Below are positions 53,989-61,684 of a stretch of DNA of 64,000 bases, piece after piece. Under the pieces are notes generated by a model. That model was not told the DNA's origin, searched no databases, and was given only the letters and a program-made list of their open reading frames with translations. Numbering within the stretch: the stretch's first letter is position 1; the number at the start of each line of letters is the position of its first letter. The position numbers and the translations under genes are program-made. The DNA comes from Halomonas sp. THAF5a (GTDB taxonomy: Bacteria; Pseudomonadota; Gammaproteobacteria; Pseudomonadales; Halomonadaceae), in the NCBI RefSeq assembly GCF_009363755.1, contig NZ_CP045417.1, forward strand, positions 1,736,001-1,800,000, read 5' to 3'.

Positions 53989-55463
53989 AGCAGGCAAGGA
54001 TAGCCGATTATTGGAAGGCGACATATAGAAACGAGCCTGGAACTGAACTGGTTTCAGTGACTTTTAATAGTGTGCCAACGCTGGGGAGTTTTTCTATTGA
54101 CCTTGGCAGGGGGATCTCGGCTATCACCGGTCTGAATGGCGCAGGGAAAAGTACTGTTCTTCACTCTATCTGGCTTTGCCTATGTGACGAAGCATCTTTG
54201 TCTGCTATGGCTCTTGACTCCCGTTTAACCGAAGGTAGTGTTGAGCTGTTGCTAAAGGTTGGTCATGCAAGTGTTAAGTTTGTATATGATTTTTCCGAGA
54301 CGGCCAGGAGTGTTGAATGTGATGATCCAGGTATTAACCCTTATGAGGTTCAAGCGTTTTTAGTAGATGTTGCAGAAGTAGCTCCTGCTTTACAAAGATA
54401 TTTTAGAAAAGACCCGAATTATCAAGATCTGCTTGATCAGCAGGGCAGTGCATCACTTAATGAAACAGAATTAGATGTTGCTAAGTTTGTTGCTGGAAGA
54501 GATTATGACTCGATCAAAGTTTTTGAGCTTGAAATTGATATAGGGTTAGATAACAACTGGGAGGTTTTGCCATACTTTCATGTGACACAAGATGGTGTGC
54601 AGTATGGCATAGAGCATTTAGGTTTAGGGGAGCTGTCTGGGCTTCTTATATATTGGGCGGCGAAAAGAATGCCAAGTGGGTCAATTCTATTAATTGACGA
54701 GCCTGAGTGCTTTCTTGCCTCGCACTCACAAGCTGCGATTTCAGACATAGTTGCTTACTTTTCTGCAGAGCGAGGTGTGTCATGCGTAATGACATCTCAT
54801 TCGGATACTGTTGTGGAAAAAATACCGCCTAAGCGTAGAATAGTTACTATAATGAATAGTCAGGGTGTTGCATGTACGACGGCTGAAAATGTCCCGAATC
54901 ATTTAACTAAAATCGGGGTTGGTAAAGGAACAAAGTTAGTTGCAGTCACCGAAGATCACGCAGCTACGATTTTTTTGAAGGAGATGATAACAATCGGGGC
55001 ACCTGCGTTAAGGGGGTCTGTTGAGATATGCTGGGCAGGCAGTTCGGGAGAAGTGGTTACAGCTTTGAATGGTCTTGTAGAAGGTTTTGATAATCTCTCG
55101 TTAAAATTTGTGGGGGTTTTGGATGGTGATCAGAAGAGTGAGAAGCATAGATGTAAGTGGCCGCTAAGATACTTGCCGACGGATGAGGATCCCGAGCAAG
55201 TCGCAAAACTGTCTGCGTATAATAATGTGGGTTTGCTGTCGCAGTCATTTGGCGTAAACGAAGCTGAGATACATGCCGCACTGGCAGCAGCAAATGGCGC
55301 CGACTATCATGACTGGCCATTTATAGTGGCGAGGCAGCTAGGTCGTAGGCATACTGATGTTTTAGAGGTGTGCCTGAGAGGATATGTGGCGAATGATATG
55401 CCTAGTGATGAGCTACATCAATTTATAAAGTGCCTGACGAGCAGGGAGGTTTTGCCAGCGTAG
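53985..55463 (+). CDS. OLD-like ABC ATPase with C-terminal TOPRIM-like region
   Basis: A 492-residue protein. Walker A GLNGAGKST (49-57), signature-like region LGLGELSGLLIYW (about 213-225), Walker B ILLIDEPECF (Asp238, Glu239) and switch His272 in MTSHSDT form an ABC/SMC-type head with no long coiled coil. Beyond residue 315 comes a TOPRIM-like order: TEDH (Glu323) and VLDGDQK (Asp380, Asp382). This is the OLD-family layout, as in GajA and retron-associated OLD nucleases. The gene is AT-rich and coupled to the DUF262 gene; nothing else shares the transcript downstream. Nuclease activity is inferred. Confidence 0.8.
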   Translation: MKQARIADYWKATYRNEPGTELVSVTFNSVPTLGSFSIDLGRGISAITGLNGAGKSTVLHSIWLCLCDEASLSAMALDSRLTEGSVELLLKVGHASVKFVYDFSETARSVECDDPGINPYEVQAFLVDVAEVAPALQRYFRKDPNYQDLLDQQGSASLNETELDVAKFVAGRDYDSIKVFELEIDIGLDNNWEVLPYFHVTQDGVQYGIEHLGLGELSGLLIYWAAKRMPSGSILLIDEPECFLASHSQAAISDIVAYFSAERGVSCVMTSHSDTVVEKIPPKRRIVTIMNSQGVACTTAENVPNHLTKIGVGKGTKLVAVTEDHAATIFLKEMITIGAPALRGSVEICWAGSSGEVVTALNGLVEGFDNLSLKFVGVLDGDQKSEKHRCKWPLRYLPTDEDPEQVAKLSAYNNVGLLSQSFGVNEAEIHAALAAANGADYHDWPFIVARQLGRRHTDVLEVCLRGYVANDMPSDELHQFIKCLTSREVLPA

Positions 55464-55585
55464 GTTTTATAATATTAAGGGGATGTATTTTTTAAATGCC
55501 TTGGCCCCCTGCCTTCCAGGCGTAGTCTAGAGGGTCTGTATTATGTCTCACTTTAATCATTTTGCGATATTGAGTTGCAGCAACG

Positions 55586-56644
55586 ATGACGCTCACGCGT
55601 GTAATCACGGCACTTGCTTTCACAGCATGCATGATGCAGGTTGCTCAGGCCGATATCACCATCGCCAGCTGGAACCTCAAGCACTTGGGATGGAACAACG
55701 ACAAGAGCCTCGAGGACGTGGCGACGATCGCCCAGGGGGCGGATCTGTGGGCGTTGCAGGAGGTCATGGACGAGGCGGCGGTCGCCCAGCTCGAGCGTGA
55801 GATTGAGCAGCAGACGGGCGAGCCCTGGAGCTCGATGACCTCGCACGAGGTGGGCCGCAGCTCCTACTAGGAGAGCTACTCCTACCTTTGGCGTGACGCC
55901 GTCGTCGAGTACACCCAGGGCGCGGTGGTCTACCGTGATCCAGGAGATAAGTTCGCCCGGGAGCCATTCCTTGCGGAATTCCGAGATATCGAGAGCGTCC
56001 AGGAGGTCGCGCTGGCGACTGTGCACATCGTGTACGGTGACAGCCGGGATGACCGCACGCCCGAGATCCGGCAGCTCGAGGAGATCTGGGACTGGATGCG
56101 GGAGGTTTACCCCGACACGCCACGGATCATCGCCGGCGACTACAACCTAGCGCCGGATCATCCCGCCTGGCAGCCGCTGCGCGAGAAGGGCGCGGAGCCG
56201 GCGATCACCGCTGGCGCCACGACGCTCAGCCAGACCGACGGTGAATACGCCAACCTCTACGACAATCTCTGGTTCGATGAAGAAGTGCTCGACGTGACAG
56301 GGGCCAGCATCGTCCGATTTCCGGACCTGCTGGGCATGAGCCATGAGGAAGCCCGAGACATCGTCTCCGATCACGCCTCGGTCTACATCACCCTCGGTGA
56401 CGCCGAGCCCGAGTTCGTCTCAGTGGCTCCATCACAGGACAGCACCGCCAATACTCGAGACTGCATCGACCTGAACAGCTCAAGTGCTTCGCGGCTCGAT
56501 GAGCTGCCGAACATCGGGCCGGCACGGGCTCATGACATCATCGATGGCCGCGATTGGGGAGCAGTCGATGAGTTGGTCGAGATAGATGGCATTGGCCCGG
56601 CTAGGATGCAGGAGATCCGTGATAGCGGGCAGCTCTGCCAATGA
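55586..56644 (+). pseudogene. Secreted endonuclease/exonuclease/phosphatase with HhH domain, interrupted by one amber codon
   Basis: Two frames in the same phase (55586-55870 and onward to 56644) are separated only by TAG at 55868-55870; the sequence after it (ESYSYLWRDAVVEYTQGAVVYRDPGDKF, partly quoted) continues the fold. The signal peptide ends near MQVAQA; ITIASWNLKHLGW and LWALQEVMDEAAV supply the catalytic Asn and Glu, and RIIAGDYNLAPDHPAW and SDHASVYI the Asp/His. A ComEA-like helix-hairpin-helix (IDLNSSSASRLDELPNIGPARA) ends the protein. Core-like GC distinguishes it from the AT-rich pair before it. Suppression or sequencing error are alternatives to loss. Confidence 0.8.
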
Positions 56645-56750
56645 GTCACCAATAACCCTGGGGGCTAGGCTTCCTTCGACCTCAGATATGGTCATCCTCC
56701 TACAACGGTCGAGAGCTAGGCGGACTACGGTCCCCCCTAGACTCTCACTC
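56645..56750. other. Short gap after the interrupted nuclease
   Basis: No gene is visible. It contains an AG-rich stretch that may include the outer end of the IS5-type remnant that follows. Confidence 0.3.
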
Positions 56751-57130
56751 CTAGGTTATGTGTGGAATGTCTGCGCGTGAGCAACGGCCTATGTTGGACA
56801 GGTATACCATTGCCCATAAGCTTCTGACGAGCGTGTTGTATCGCGTACAGATGTGGTGCAGCTCCTTGATCTAGCAGATGCGTCGCTCTATGACGTTCCT
56901 TCCCGATAGCGCGTTTTTCGAAACTTATGTGCTCCGCAGGCCGTGGCTTTCGGCGCATCTTGCGTCTTACGGCGATCGGCTTCATTCAATGGCAGTCGCA
57001 GCACTGGAAGAGCGGCATGCAATCGTTGCTGTTATCTGCCACGATACAGAATCAACGCTTTCGTGGCTGTCCCGCTGACTCAGCCAGCTGGATGTGCTCT
57101 TTGGGATTGAAGTGACAGAAATTAGGAGAT
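56751..57130 (-). pseudogene. IS5-family transposase remnant
   Basis: On the minus strand, in one frame from 56900 downward, RNVIERRIC, a TAG at 56873-56871, then IKELHHICTRYNTLVRSLWAMVYL matches the C-terminal YREN-type region of IS5-family transposases (pattern RN-IER...K..R.I.TRY). It reaches a stop at 56751. Upstream pieces in shifted frames (MRRKPRPAEH, HIQLAESAGQ) look like the preceding part of the same protein. Several frame breaks and a stop make it non-functional. The extent on the upstream side is approximate. Confidence 0.55.
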
Positions 57131-57208
57131 CTTCCTCTAAAAGCAAAGGTGGCCGACCTACTCAGCTCTCTGAGCAGGACCGGTCGTCTATAGCTTGGAG
57201 CGTAGCGA

Positions 57209-57634
57209 TTAACAATCACCGCAGGAACCAGCGATGCATGCAATCGTGCCAGCCGAAGCTCCACCGGCTAAAGCAGCAAGAAGGGGCTGCGAAATCGTAA
57301 CTCCTGCCACTGCACTACCTATAATAAGTGTACCTCCGCTAGCAACCCAAGCTGCAAGGATTGCAGCACCAACAGCCATCCATGCAAGGATGCATAAATC
57401 CCTAGGTACGTTAGTTGGGTTCATTCCAGGCTCTGGTTTGTCAACTAGGCTCTTTATCTCAGCAACAAGGTCATCACTCGTAATGTTGTTGCTCAAAAAC
57501 TCTGGCTCCAGCCTGTCAAGCTTCGACTTTATCGCTTGCATGGTTTCCCAGCTTGTTTTTGGTGCATTTTCTTCAGAAAGGAAGCCTTCATAGAGGGAGT
57601 TTCGATAGGCTGTGATGAATAACTTGTTGTCCAT
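57209..57634 (-). CDS. Small peptide precursor-like protein with Gly/Ala/Cys-rich C-terminus
   Basis: A 141-residue protein I do not recognise. Residues 1-78 are polar and helical, rich in Glu/Lys/Ser. Residues 80-135 are strongly hydrophobic and small-residue rich (LAWMAVGAAILAAWVASGGTLIIGSAVAG, then AALAGGASAGTIACIAG). Cysteines occur at 81, 133, 138 and the last position, 141. A leader-plus-hydrophobic-core layout recalls circular or sactipeptide-type bacteriocin precursors or a pore-forming toxin, but no modification, export or immunity gene is adjacent. CTGGAGC is well spaced before ATG 57634, supporting a real gene. GC is low. Confidence 0.5.
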   Translation of the reverse strand: MDNKLFITAYRNSLYEGFLSEENAPKTSWETMQAIKSKLDRLEPEFLSNNITSDDLVAEIKSLVDKPEPGMNPTNVPRDLCILAWMAVGAAILAAWVASGGTLIIGSAVAGVTISQPLLAALAGGASAGTIACIAGSCGDC

Positions 57635-57956
57635 ATTCTTGCTCCAGGTGGATTAAGGTTATTTATAGGGTTTTTTCTACATTCCAATCAATAAGCATGA
57701 AGACTAAGATTGGTAAAAGATCAGAGCAGCTTGCCAAGGATGGTCATGCTGGCAGGATATATCGGTTACCAAGATTTTCCGATTCCGTAGATACATCTTT
57801 GGGAAGCTCCTCACGCACTACCGTCCATGCCTGACACGTTAAGATCGCTCCTGCCATCTATATAGTAGCCTCTGAATAATCGTTGCGCTTCTGTGATCGC
57901 CTTTAGCATTGAGCGGGACTAGGGACGGTCTCCACTCCGAGGTCTATCCTCACAGC
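57635..57956. other. 322-base gap before the SRAP gene
   Basis: No gene, repeat or LexA-type site is recognised. It is mixed composition, AT-rich near the small peptide gene and becoming GC-rich towards the SRAP gene. It contains the divergent promoters of both. Confidence 0.4.
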
Positions 57957-58616
57957 ATGTGTGGACGATTCGCGCTGTTCAGCCCCTACCCAAAGCTCTC
58001 AGCGGCTCTTCGATTGCCGCTAGAGCGTAGCGAGATTCGGCCACGCTACAACGTCGCGCCAGGTACTTGGATTGCCGCTATACGGCACCCAGAGGAGGGC
58101 GCGCCACTGGTGTTGGACGAAGTGTGGTGGGGCTACCGGCCTCACTGGGCCAATGAGGGCGCGCCGGAGCCGATCAACGCGAAGAGTGAGCGTGTCGCCG
58201 TCTCCAACTACTTCCGCGGGGCGTTCGCGCATCATCGCTGTTTGGTGCCGGCAGACGGCTGGTATGAATGGCATTGGCATCCTGGCGGAAAACAGCCCTA
58301 TTTCATCACCCGCGCTGACCGTGAGCCAATCTGGCTCGCTGCCATATGGGCCGAGCGGCCGGATGGCGCTCCGGGCTGCGCCATCCTCACCGAACCGGCC
58401 CGTGGCGTGGCCAAGGAGATCCATCCGCGCATGCCGCTGGCCCTGGACAACGAGAGCCTGGAGCCCTGGCTCGATCCTCACCTGATTGACCGAGAGACGA
58501 TCCGACAGGTGGTTCACCACCTACCCGCCGACATGCTTACCCACTGGCCGGTGAGCACGCGGGTCAACACGCCCACTCACGATGATGCCGATCTGATCGA
58601 GCCCATCGCGTCCTGA
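57957..58616 (+). CDS. yedK: SRAP-domain abasic-site-processing protein (YedK/HMCES-like)
   Basis: A 219-residue protein. The start must be ATG 57957 so that Cys2 (MCGRFALF) becomes the N-terminal residue, the group that forms the thiazolidine crosslink with an abasic site. Other motifs: RPRYNVAPG, INAKSERV (Asn and Glu), CLVPADGWYEW and EIHPRMPL with the active-site His. It shields abasic sites in single-stranded DNA, and bacterial relatives are SOS-linked. The umuDC genes lie just downstream on the other strand. Confidence 0.9.
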   Translation: MCGRFALFSPYPKLSAALRLPLERSEIRPRYNVAPGTWIAAIRHPEEGAPLVLDEVWWGYRPHWANEGAPEPINAKSERVAVSNYFRGAFAHHRCLVPADGWYEWHWHPGGKQPYFITRADREPIWLAAIWAERPDGAPGCAILTEPARGVAKEIHPRMPLALDNESLEPWLDPHLIDRETIRQVVHHLPADMLTHWPVSTRVNTPTHDDADLIEPIAS

Positions 58617-58801
58617 TTCCAGTGGTGCTCTGTGATGTGTCCGCACGCCTGGCAGGTGATGCGGTAGCGCCTTCCATCGACCTTCTCCAGGTCGAACGCC
58701 GCCCAGTGTGGACCGTCCTGCGCACGGATCTCGGTGGCACCGCATGGGCACATCAGAACCCACCGCCCTTGGGGCACTGGCATCAGTGTGATCTCCGGCA
58801 T
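58577..58801 (-). CDS. Small zinc-ribbon protein
   Basis: A 74-residue hypothetical. LMCPCGATEI and ITCQACGHITEHHW give a CxC...CxxC arrangement suitable for one zinc. GGAGGAG lies eight bases before ATG 58801. Its last 40 bases overlap the SRAP gene on the opposite strand. Function unknown. Confidence 0.6.
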   Translation of the reverse strand: MPEITLMPVPQGRWVLMCPCGATEIRAQDGPHWAAFDLEKVDGRRYRITCQACGHITEHHWNQDAMGSIRSASS

Positions 58802-58899
58802 GGCGACTCCTCCCTGTTGTACTCCACCGTAGTTGGCAGGGAAGGGCCGGGATGTAGGAGATCCTCGACAGGGGGCGTGCTGAAACGCTGAGGGTGGTG

Positions 58900-60177
58900 T
58901 CAGGTTCTCGCCTTGGGTAGCTCATTCCAACGCGTGGTCCAGCATGGTGTGCGGTGAGTGCAGCGCAGATGCCAGGCGGCGTTCTTGCTGGGCATGCCGA
59001 GTCGCACGGTGCCGCTGCCCATCCGCTGGTTGAGCTCGTCCAGGGCCGTCATCAGCTTGTGGTCGCGATCGCGCTGGTCGGCGCGCTCGGGCGTGTCGAG
59101 TAGCGAGAGCTTCTGACGGTTGGCGTCCACCAGGTCGAGCAGCATCACCCCTCCTTTCATGAACCGGTACCCGCGGCGATAGACCGTCTCGAGCCCTTGG
59201 CGGGCGGCGGTCAGGATCAGCCGGCTGTCGTCAGTGGGCTCGGGCAGCTCGACAACGGCGCTGGGCGAGTATTGGGCCAGATCCAGTCGGTGGCGGTTGG
59301 TCTTGAGGAAGATGAGCACGGCGCGGGCGTGGCTATCCTGCTGGCGCAGTTTCTCGGCGCCGCGCTGGGCGTGCTGGCGGATGGCTTCCTGCAGCTCGCC
59401 CTGGTCGCTGGTGAGGCGGCCAAAGGAGCGGGAGGTCATTATGCGGTCTCTGGGCCGGTCGGCGTCGTTGAGTTCAATGCAGGGCGTCCCTTGGAGCTCG
59501 CGCACGGTCCGCTCGAGAGTGACGGAGAAGCGGCGGCGTATGGCCTTAGGGTCCGCCTGGGCGAGATCCCAGGCGGTGCGGATCCCCATGATGGCAAGCC
59601 GCTCGACCAGCCTCCGGCCGACGCCCCAGACGTCGCCGAGCTGGGTGCCCTCCAACAGGTGGCGGGTAGCGTCATCGTCGGGTGTTAGCACGCAGACGCC
59701 GCGGAACATCGGCACTTTCTTTGCCGCTCGGTTGGCCAGTTTCGCAAGGGTGCGGCTGGGGGCAACTCCCACGCTGACAGGGATGCCGGTGTACTGTCGC
59801 ACCTTACGGTGGATCTCGCGGGCGTGGGTCAGAAGCTGCTCGGGCTTGAACCCGTCAGCGCGGATGAACATCTCATCGATAGAGTAGGGCTCGACGCCGG
59901 CGGAGAACTCCTCGAGGACCTCGCGCACCCGGGCAGACATGTCGCCGTAGAGCTCGTAGTTGGAGGAGAGCAGCCGGATGCGGCCCTGGTTGACAAGATT
60001 CTGCAGCTCGAAGGCTGGGGTGCCCATCTCAACCCCCATCTGCTTCAGCTCGTTGGATCGGGCGATCACGCAGCCATCGTTGTTGGACATCACCCCCACG
60101 GGGACGCCCTCGAGCCGTGGCTGAAAGACCCGCTCGCAGCTCACATAGAAGTTGTTGCAGTCCACCAGGCCGATCAT
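58900..60177 (-). CDS. umuC: DNA polymerase V catalytic subunit
   Basis: A 425-residue Y-family translesion polymerase. MIGLVDCNNFYVSCERVF (metal Asp), GVMSNNDGCVIARSNE and YSIDEMFI (catalytic Asp-Glu) open the protein; GIPVSVGVAPSRTLAKLAN and LGDVWGVGRRLVERL follow, then the little-finger region and a C-terminal DUF4113-type tail (LLDLVDANRQKLSL). ATG 60177 overlaps the umuD stop. Confidence 0.93.
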   Translation of the reverse strand: MIGLVDCNNFYVSCERVFQPRLEGVPVGVMSNNDGCVIARSNELKQMGVEMGTPAFELQNLVNQGRIRLLSSNYELYGDMSARVREVLEEFSAGVEPYSIDEMFIRADGFKPEQLLTHAREIHRKVRQYTGIPVSVGVAPSRTLAKLANRAAKKVPMFRGVCVLTPDDDATRHLLEGTQLGDVWGVGRRLVERLAIMGIRTAWDLAQADPKAIRRRFSVTLERTVRELQGTPCIELNDADRPRDRIMTSRSFGRLTSDQGELQEAIRQHAQRGAEKLRQQDSHARAVLIFLKTNRHRLDLAQYSPSAVVELPEPTDDSRLILTAARQGLETVYRRGYRFMKGGVMLLDLVDANRQKLSLLDTPERADQRDRDHKLMTALDELNQRMGSGTVRLGMPSKNAAWHLRCTHRTPCWTTRWNELPKART

Positions 60178-60614
60178 ACGGGGTACTCGTGAATGACCGA
60201 GCGCACCACGCCCCACAGCTGGCAGTCCAGGTCCGAGATAGGGATCGGGGCATAGCGGTCGTTGCCGGAGCAGAGATAGGGTCGCCGGCCGAGGAGTTCG
60301 TAGCGTTTTACGATGATCTCGCCATCTACCAGAGCGACGACGATATGGCCGGGGCGGGCATCCACGGAGCGATCGACCACCAGGGTGTCGCCATCCTGGA
60401 TGCCGAAGCCCTCCATGCTGTCGCCGGTGACGGTCATGAAGAAGGTAGCCGAAGGCCGCTTCACCAGCCGCTCGTTGAGGTCGAGCGTGCGGCCGACATA
60501 GTCCTCCGCCGGCGAGGGAAAGCCAGAGATCCCCGCCCGGATGGTGGCCAGTGGATGGGGCAGGGCGTGGTAAGTGGGGGCAGGATGGGGGTGGAATATC
60601 TCAGAAGGGCGCAT
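60174..60614 (-). CDS. umuD: DNA polymerase V subunit UmuD
   Basis: A 146-residue S24-family protein. RecA-stimulated self-cleavage should occur at Ala27-Gly28 (TIRAGISGFPSPAEDY), using Ser66 (TGDSMEG) and Lys103 (IIVKRY). ATG 60614 is chosen because the next upstream in-frame start would place the LexA box inside the coding region; the length then equals typical UmuD. Operon umuD-umuC on the minus strand. Confidence 0.93.
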   Translation of the reverse strand: MRPSEIFHPHPAPTYHALPHPLATIRAGISGFPSPAEDYVGRTLDLNERLVKRPSATFFMTVTGDSMEGFGIQDGDTLVVDRSVDARPGHIVVALVDGEIIVKRYELLGRRPYLCSGNDRYAPIPISDLDCQLWGVVRSVIHEYPV

Positions 60615-60631
60615 AGCGGGTCTCTCACCAA

Positions 60632-60651
60632 TACTGTTCGTATATACAGTA
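60632..60651 (-). promoter_or_regulatory. LexA box of umuDC
   Basis: TACTGT, eight intervening bases TCGTATAT, then ACAGTA: a near-perfect gammaproteobacterial SOS box, 18 bases before the umuD start. It implies LexA repression and damage induction. Confidence 0.93.
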
Positions 60652-60820
60652 TTTGTCACTTGGGCGTGAGCAGGCAAACGCTAATGCAATCACGAGACAA
60701 ATGGTCCAGCGGGTGGGCAGACCGCCCGACACTGAGGCGAACCCTCCATAGAGAAGGAAAGGGGTGGGGATCAGGCAGGAGGTTAGACTTTCGTCTATTA
60801 TTTGCTGGTCTAGGCAGGGC
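60652..60820. other. Region upstream of umuD without a gene
   Basis: No coding potential is recognised. It is the left part of a roughly 300-base non-coding interval between umuD and tRNA-Ser; the right part holds the repeat cluster and terminator listed separately. Confidence 0.4.
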
Positions 60821-60851
60821 GGTGCAACGGCTATCGTTGCACCCGTTGCAC
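60821..60851. repeat. Cluster of three CGTTGCAC half-sites
   Basis: GGTGCAACG-GCTAT-CGTTGCACC (60821-60843) is a perfect nine-base dyad, and a further direct CGTTGCAC follows at 60844-60851, so three copies of one octamer lie within 31 bases. A T6 run occurs at 60861-60866. It may be a protein-binding site; no regulator is assigned. Confidence 0.6.
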
Positions 60852-60883
60852 TATCGGCTATTTTTTAACCAGCGCAAACGAGA

Positions 60884-60913
60884 AAGGGGATCAGCTAAGT
60901 AGCTGATCCCCTT
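60884..60913 (-). terminator. Intrinsic terminator of tRNA-Ser
   Basis: AAGGGGATCAGCT (60884-60896) pairs perfectly with AGCTGATCCCCTT (60901-60913) around a four-base loop. Read on the minus strand it follows the tRNA 3' end by nine bases and is followed by TTCTCGTTTG. Confidence 0.8.
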
Positions 60914-60922
60914 GGAAAAAGG

Positions 60923-61012
60923 TGGCGGAGGGACAGGGATTCGAACCCTGGGAAGGCGTTAACCTTCGCCGGTTTTCAAGACCGGTGCATTCAACCGCTC
61001 TGCCATCCCTCC
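60923..61012 (-). tRNA. serT: tRNA-Ser(UGA)
   Basis: Reading the minus strand, the acceptor GGAGGGA pairs with TCCCTCC, followed by G and an encoded CCA. The anticodon stem CCGGT/ACCGG holds loop CTTGAAA with anticodon TGA. A long variable arm (GCGAAGG...CCTTC) confirms the class II serine type, and GGTTCGAATCC is the T-loop. Length 90 bases with CCA. Confidence 0.95.
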
Positions 61013-61134
61013 GGCTTACGGATGCGTACTCTACCAGCTTTCATCCTGAGGTCAAGAGTTCATTTGGATCAGCGTGTTAGCCCCCGGTTCGGGGGTGGGG
61101 CACAATGGGGGGACCTTCATTGAGGAGAGCCTTC

Positions 61135-61587
61135 ATGCCCCAGTGCTCGGCGGGAACCCCGGTAAGGCCCGTGCCCGCGGTATCGGCGGCGGTGGTCAGG
61201 GACGATCGTATCCTGATGGTCCGGCGGCGCAATCCCCCCAATGCCGGCAAGCTGGCCCTGCCCGGCGGCAAGGTCGAGGCGGGGGAGCGCCTCGAGCAGG
61301 CCGCGGCGCGCGAGCTTCTGGAAGAGACCGGCGTGGTGGCCGAGCCGCGGCGCATCCTGACCGCCCTCGACCTCTTCGACCACGACACCCGGGGCGCGCT
61401 ACGCATGCACTTCGTCATCGTGGTGGTCCAGCTGGCCTGGCGGGGCGGCAGCGAGGCGGCCGCGGACGATGCCACGGCGCTCTGCTGGATGGACCTGGCG
61501 GCGCTCGACCGCGCGGGGCCTGAGGTCTGCGACACCGCGGCGCGCGTGGCGAGGCGGGTCCTCGAGGAAGCGGCCGCCGCGAAATAG
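61135..61587 (+). CDS. Nudix hydrolase
   Basis: A 150-residue protein with the Nudix box GGKVEAGERLEQAAARELLEETGV (23-residue pattern GX5EX7REUXEEXGU, spanning about 43-65) and the preceding strand ILMVRRRNPPNAGKLALPG. Start ATG 61135 behind TGAGGAG. It resembles ADP-ribose or NTP-cleaning Nudix enzymes; the substrate is not determinable here. Confidence 0.8.
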   Translation: MPQCSAGTPVRPVPAVSAAVVRDDRILMVRRRNPPNAGKLALPGGKVEAGERLEQAAARELLEETGVVAEPRRILTALDLFDHDTRGALRMHFVIVVVQLAWRGGSEAAADDATALCWMDLAALDRAGPEVCDTAARVARRVLEEAAAAK

Positions 61588-61684
61588 GCGTTGAACCCCG
61601 ACTCGCCGGGCGCTTGCGTCGGGAACCATCTGGCTGCATCCTAAGTCTAGTGCTAGTCCAACCATATCAGGGAGCTTCGGAACC

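Noticed and set aside
60923-61012. tRNA-Ser as attachment site of an integrative island spanning 52-60 kb.
   Set aside because: No integrase gene is next to it, and I could not find a second copy of the tRNA 3' end near 51-56 kb.
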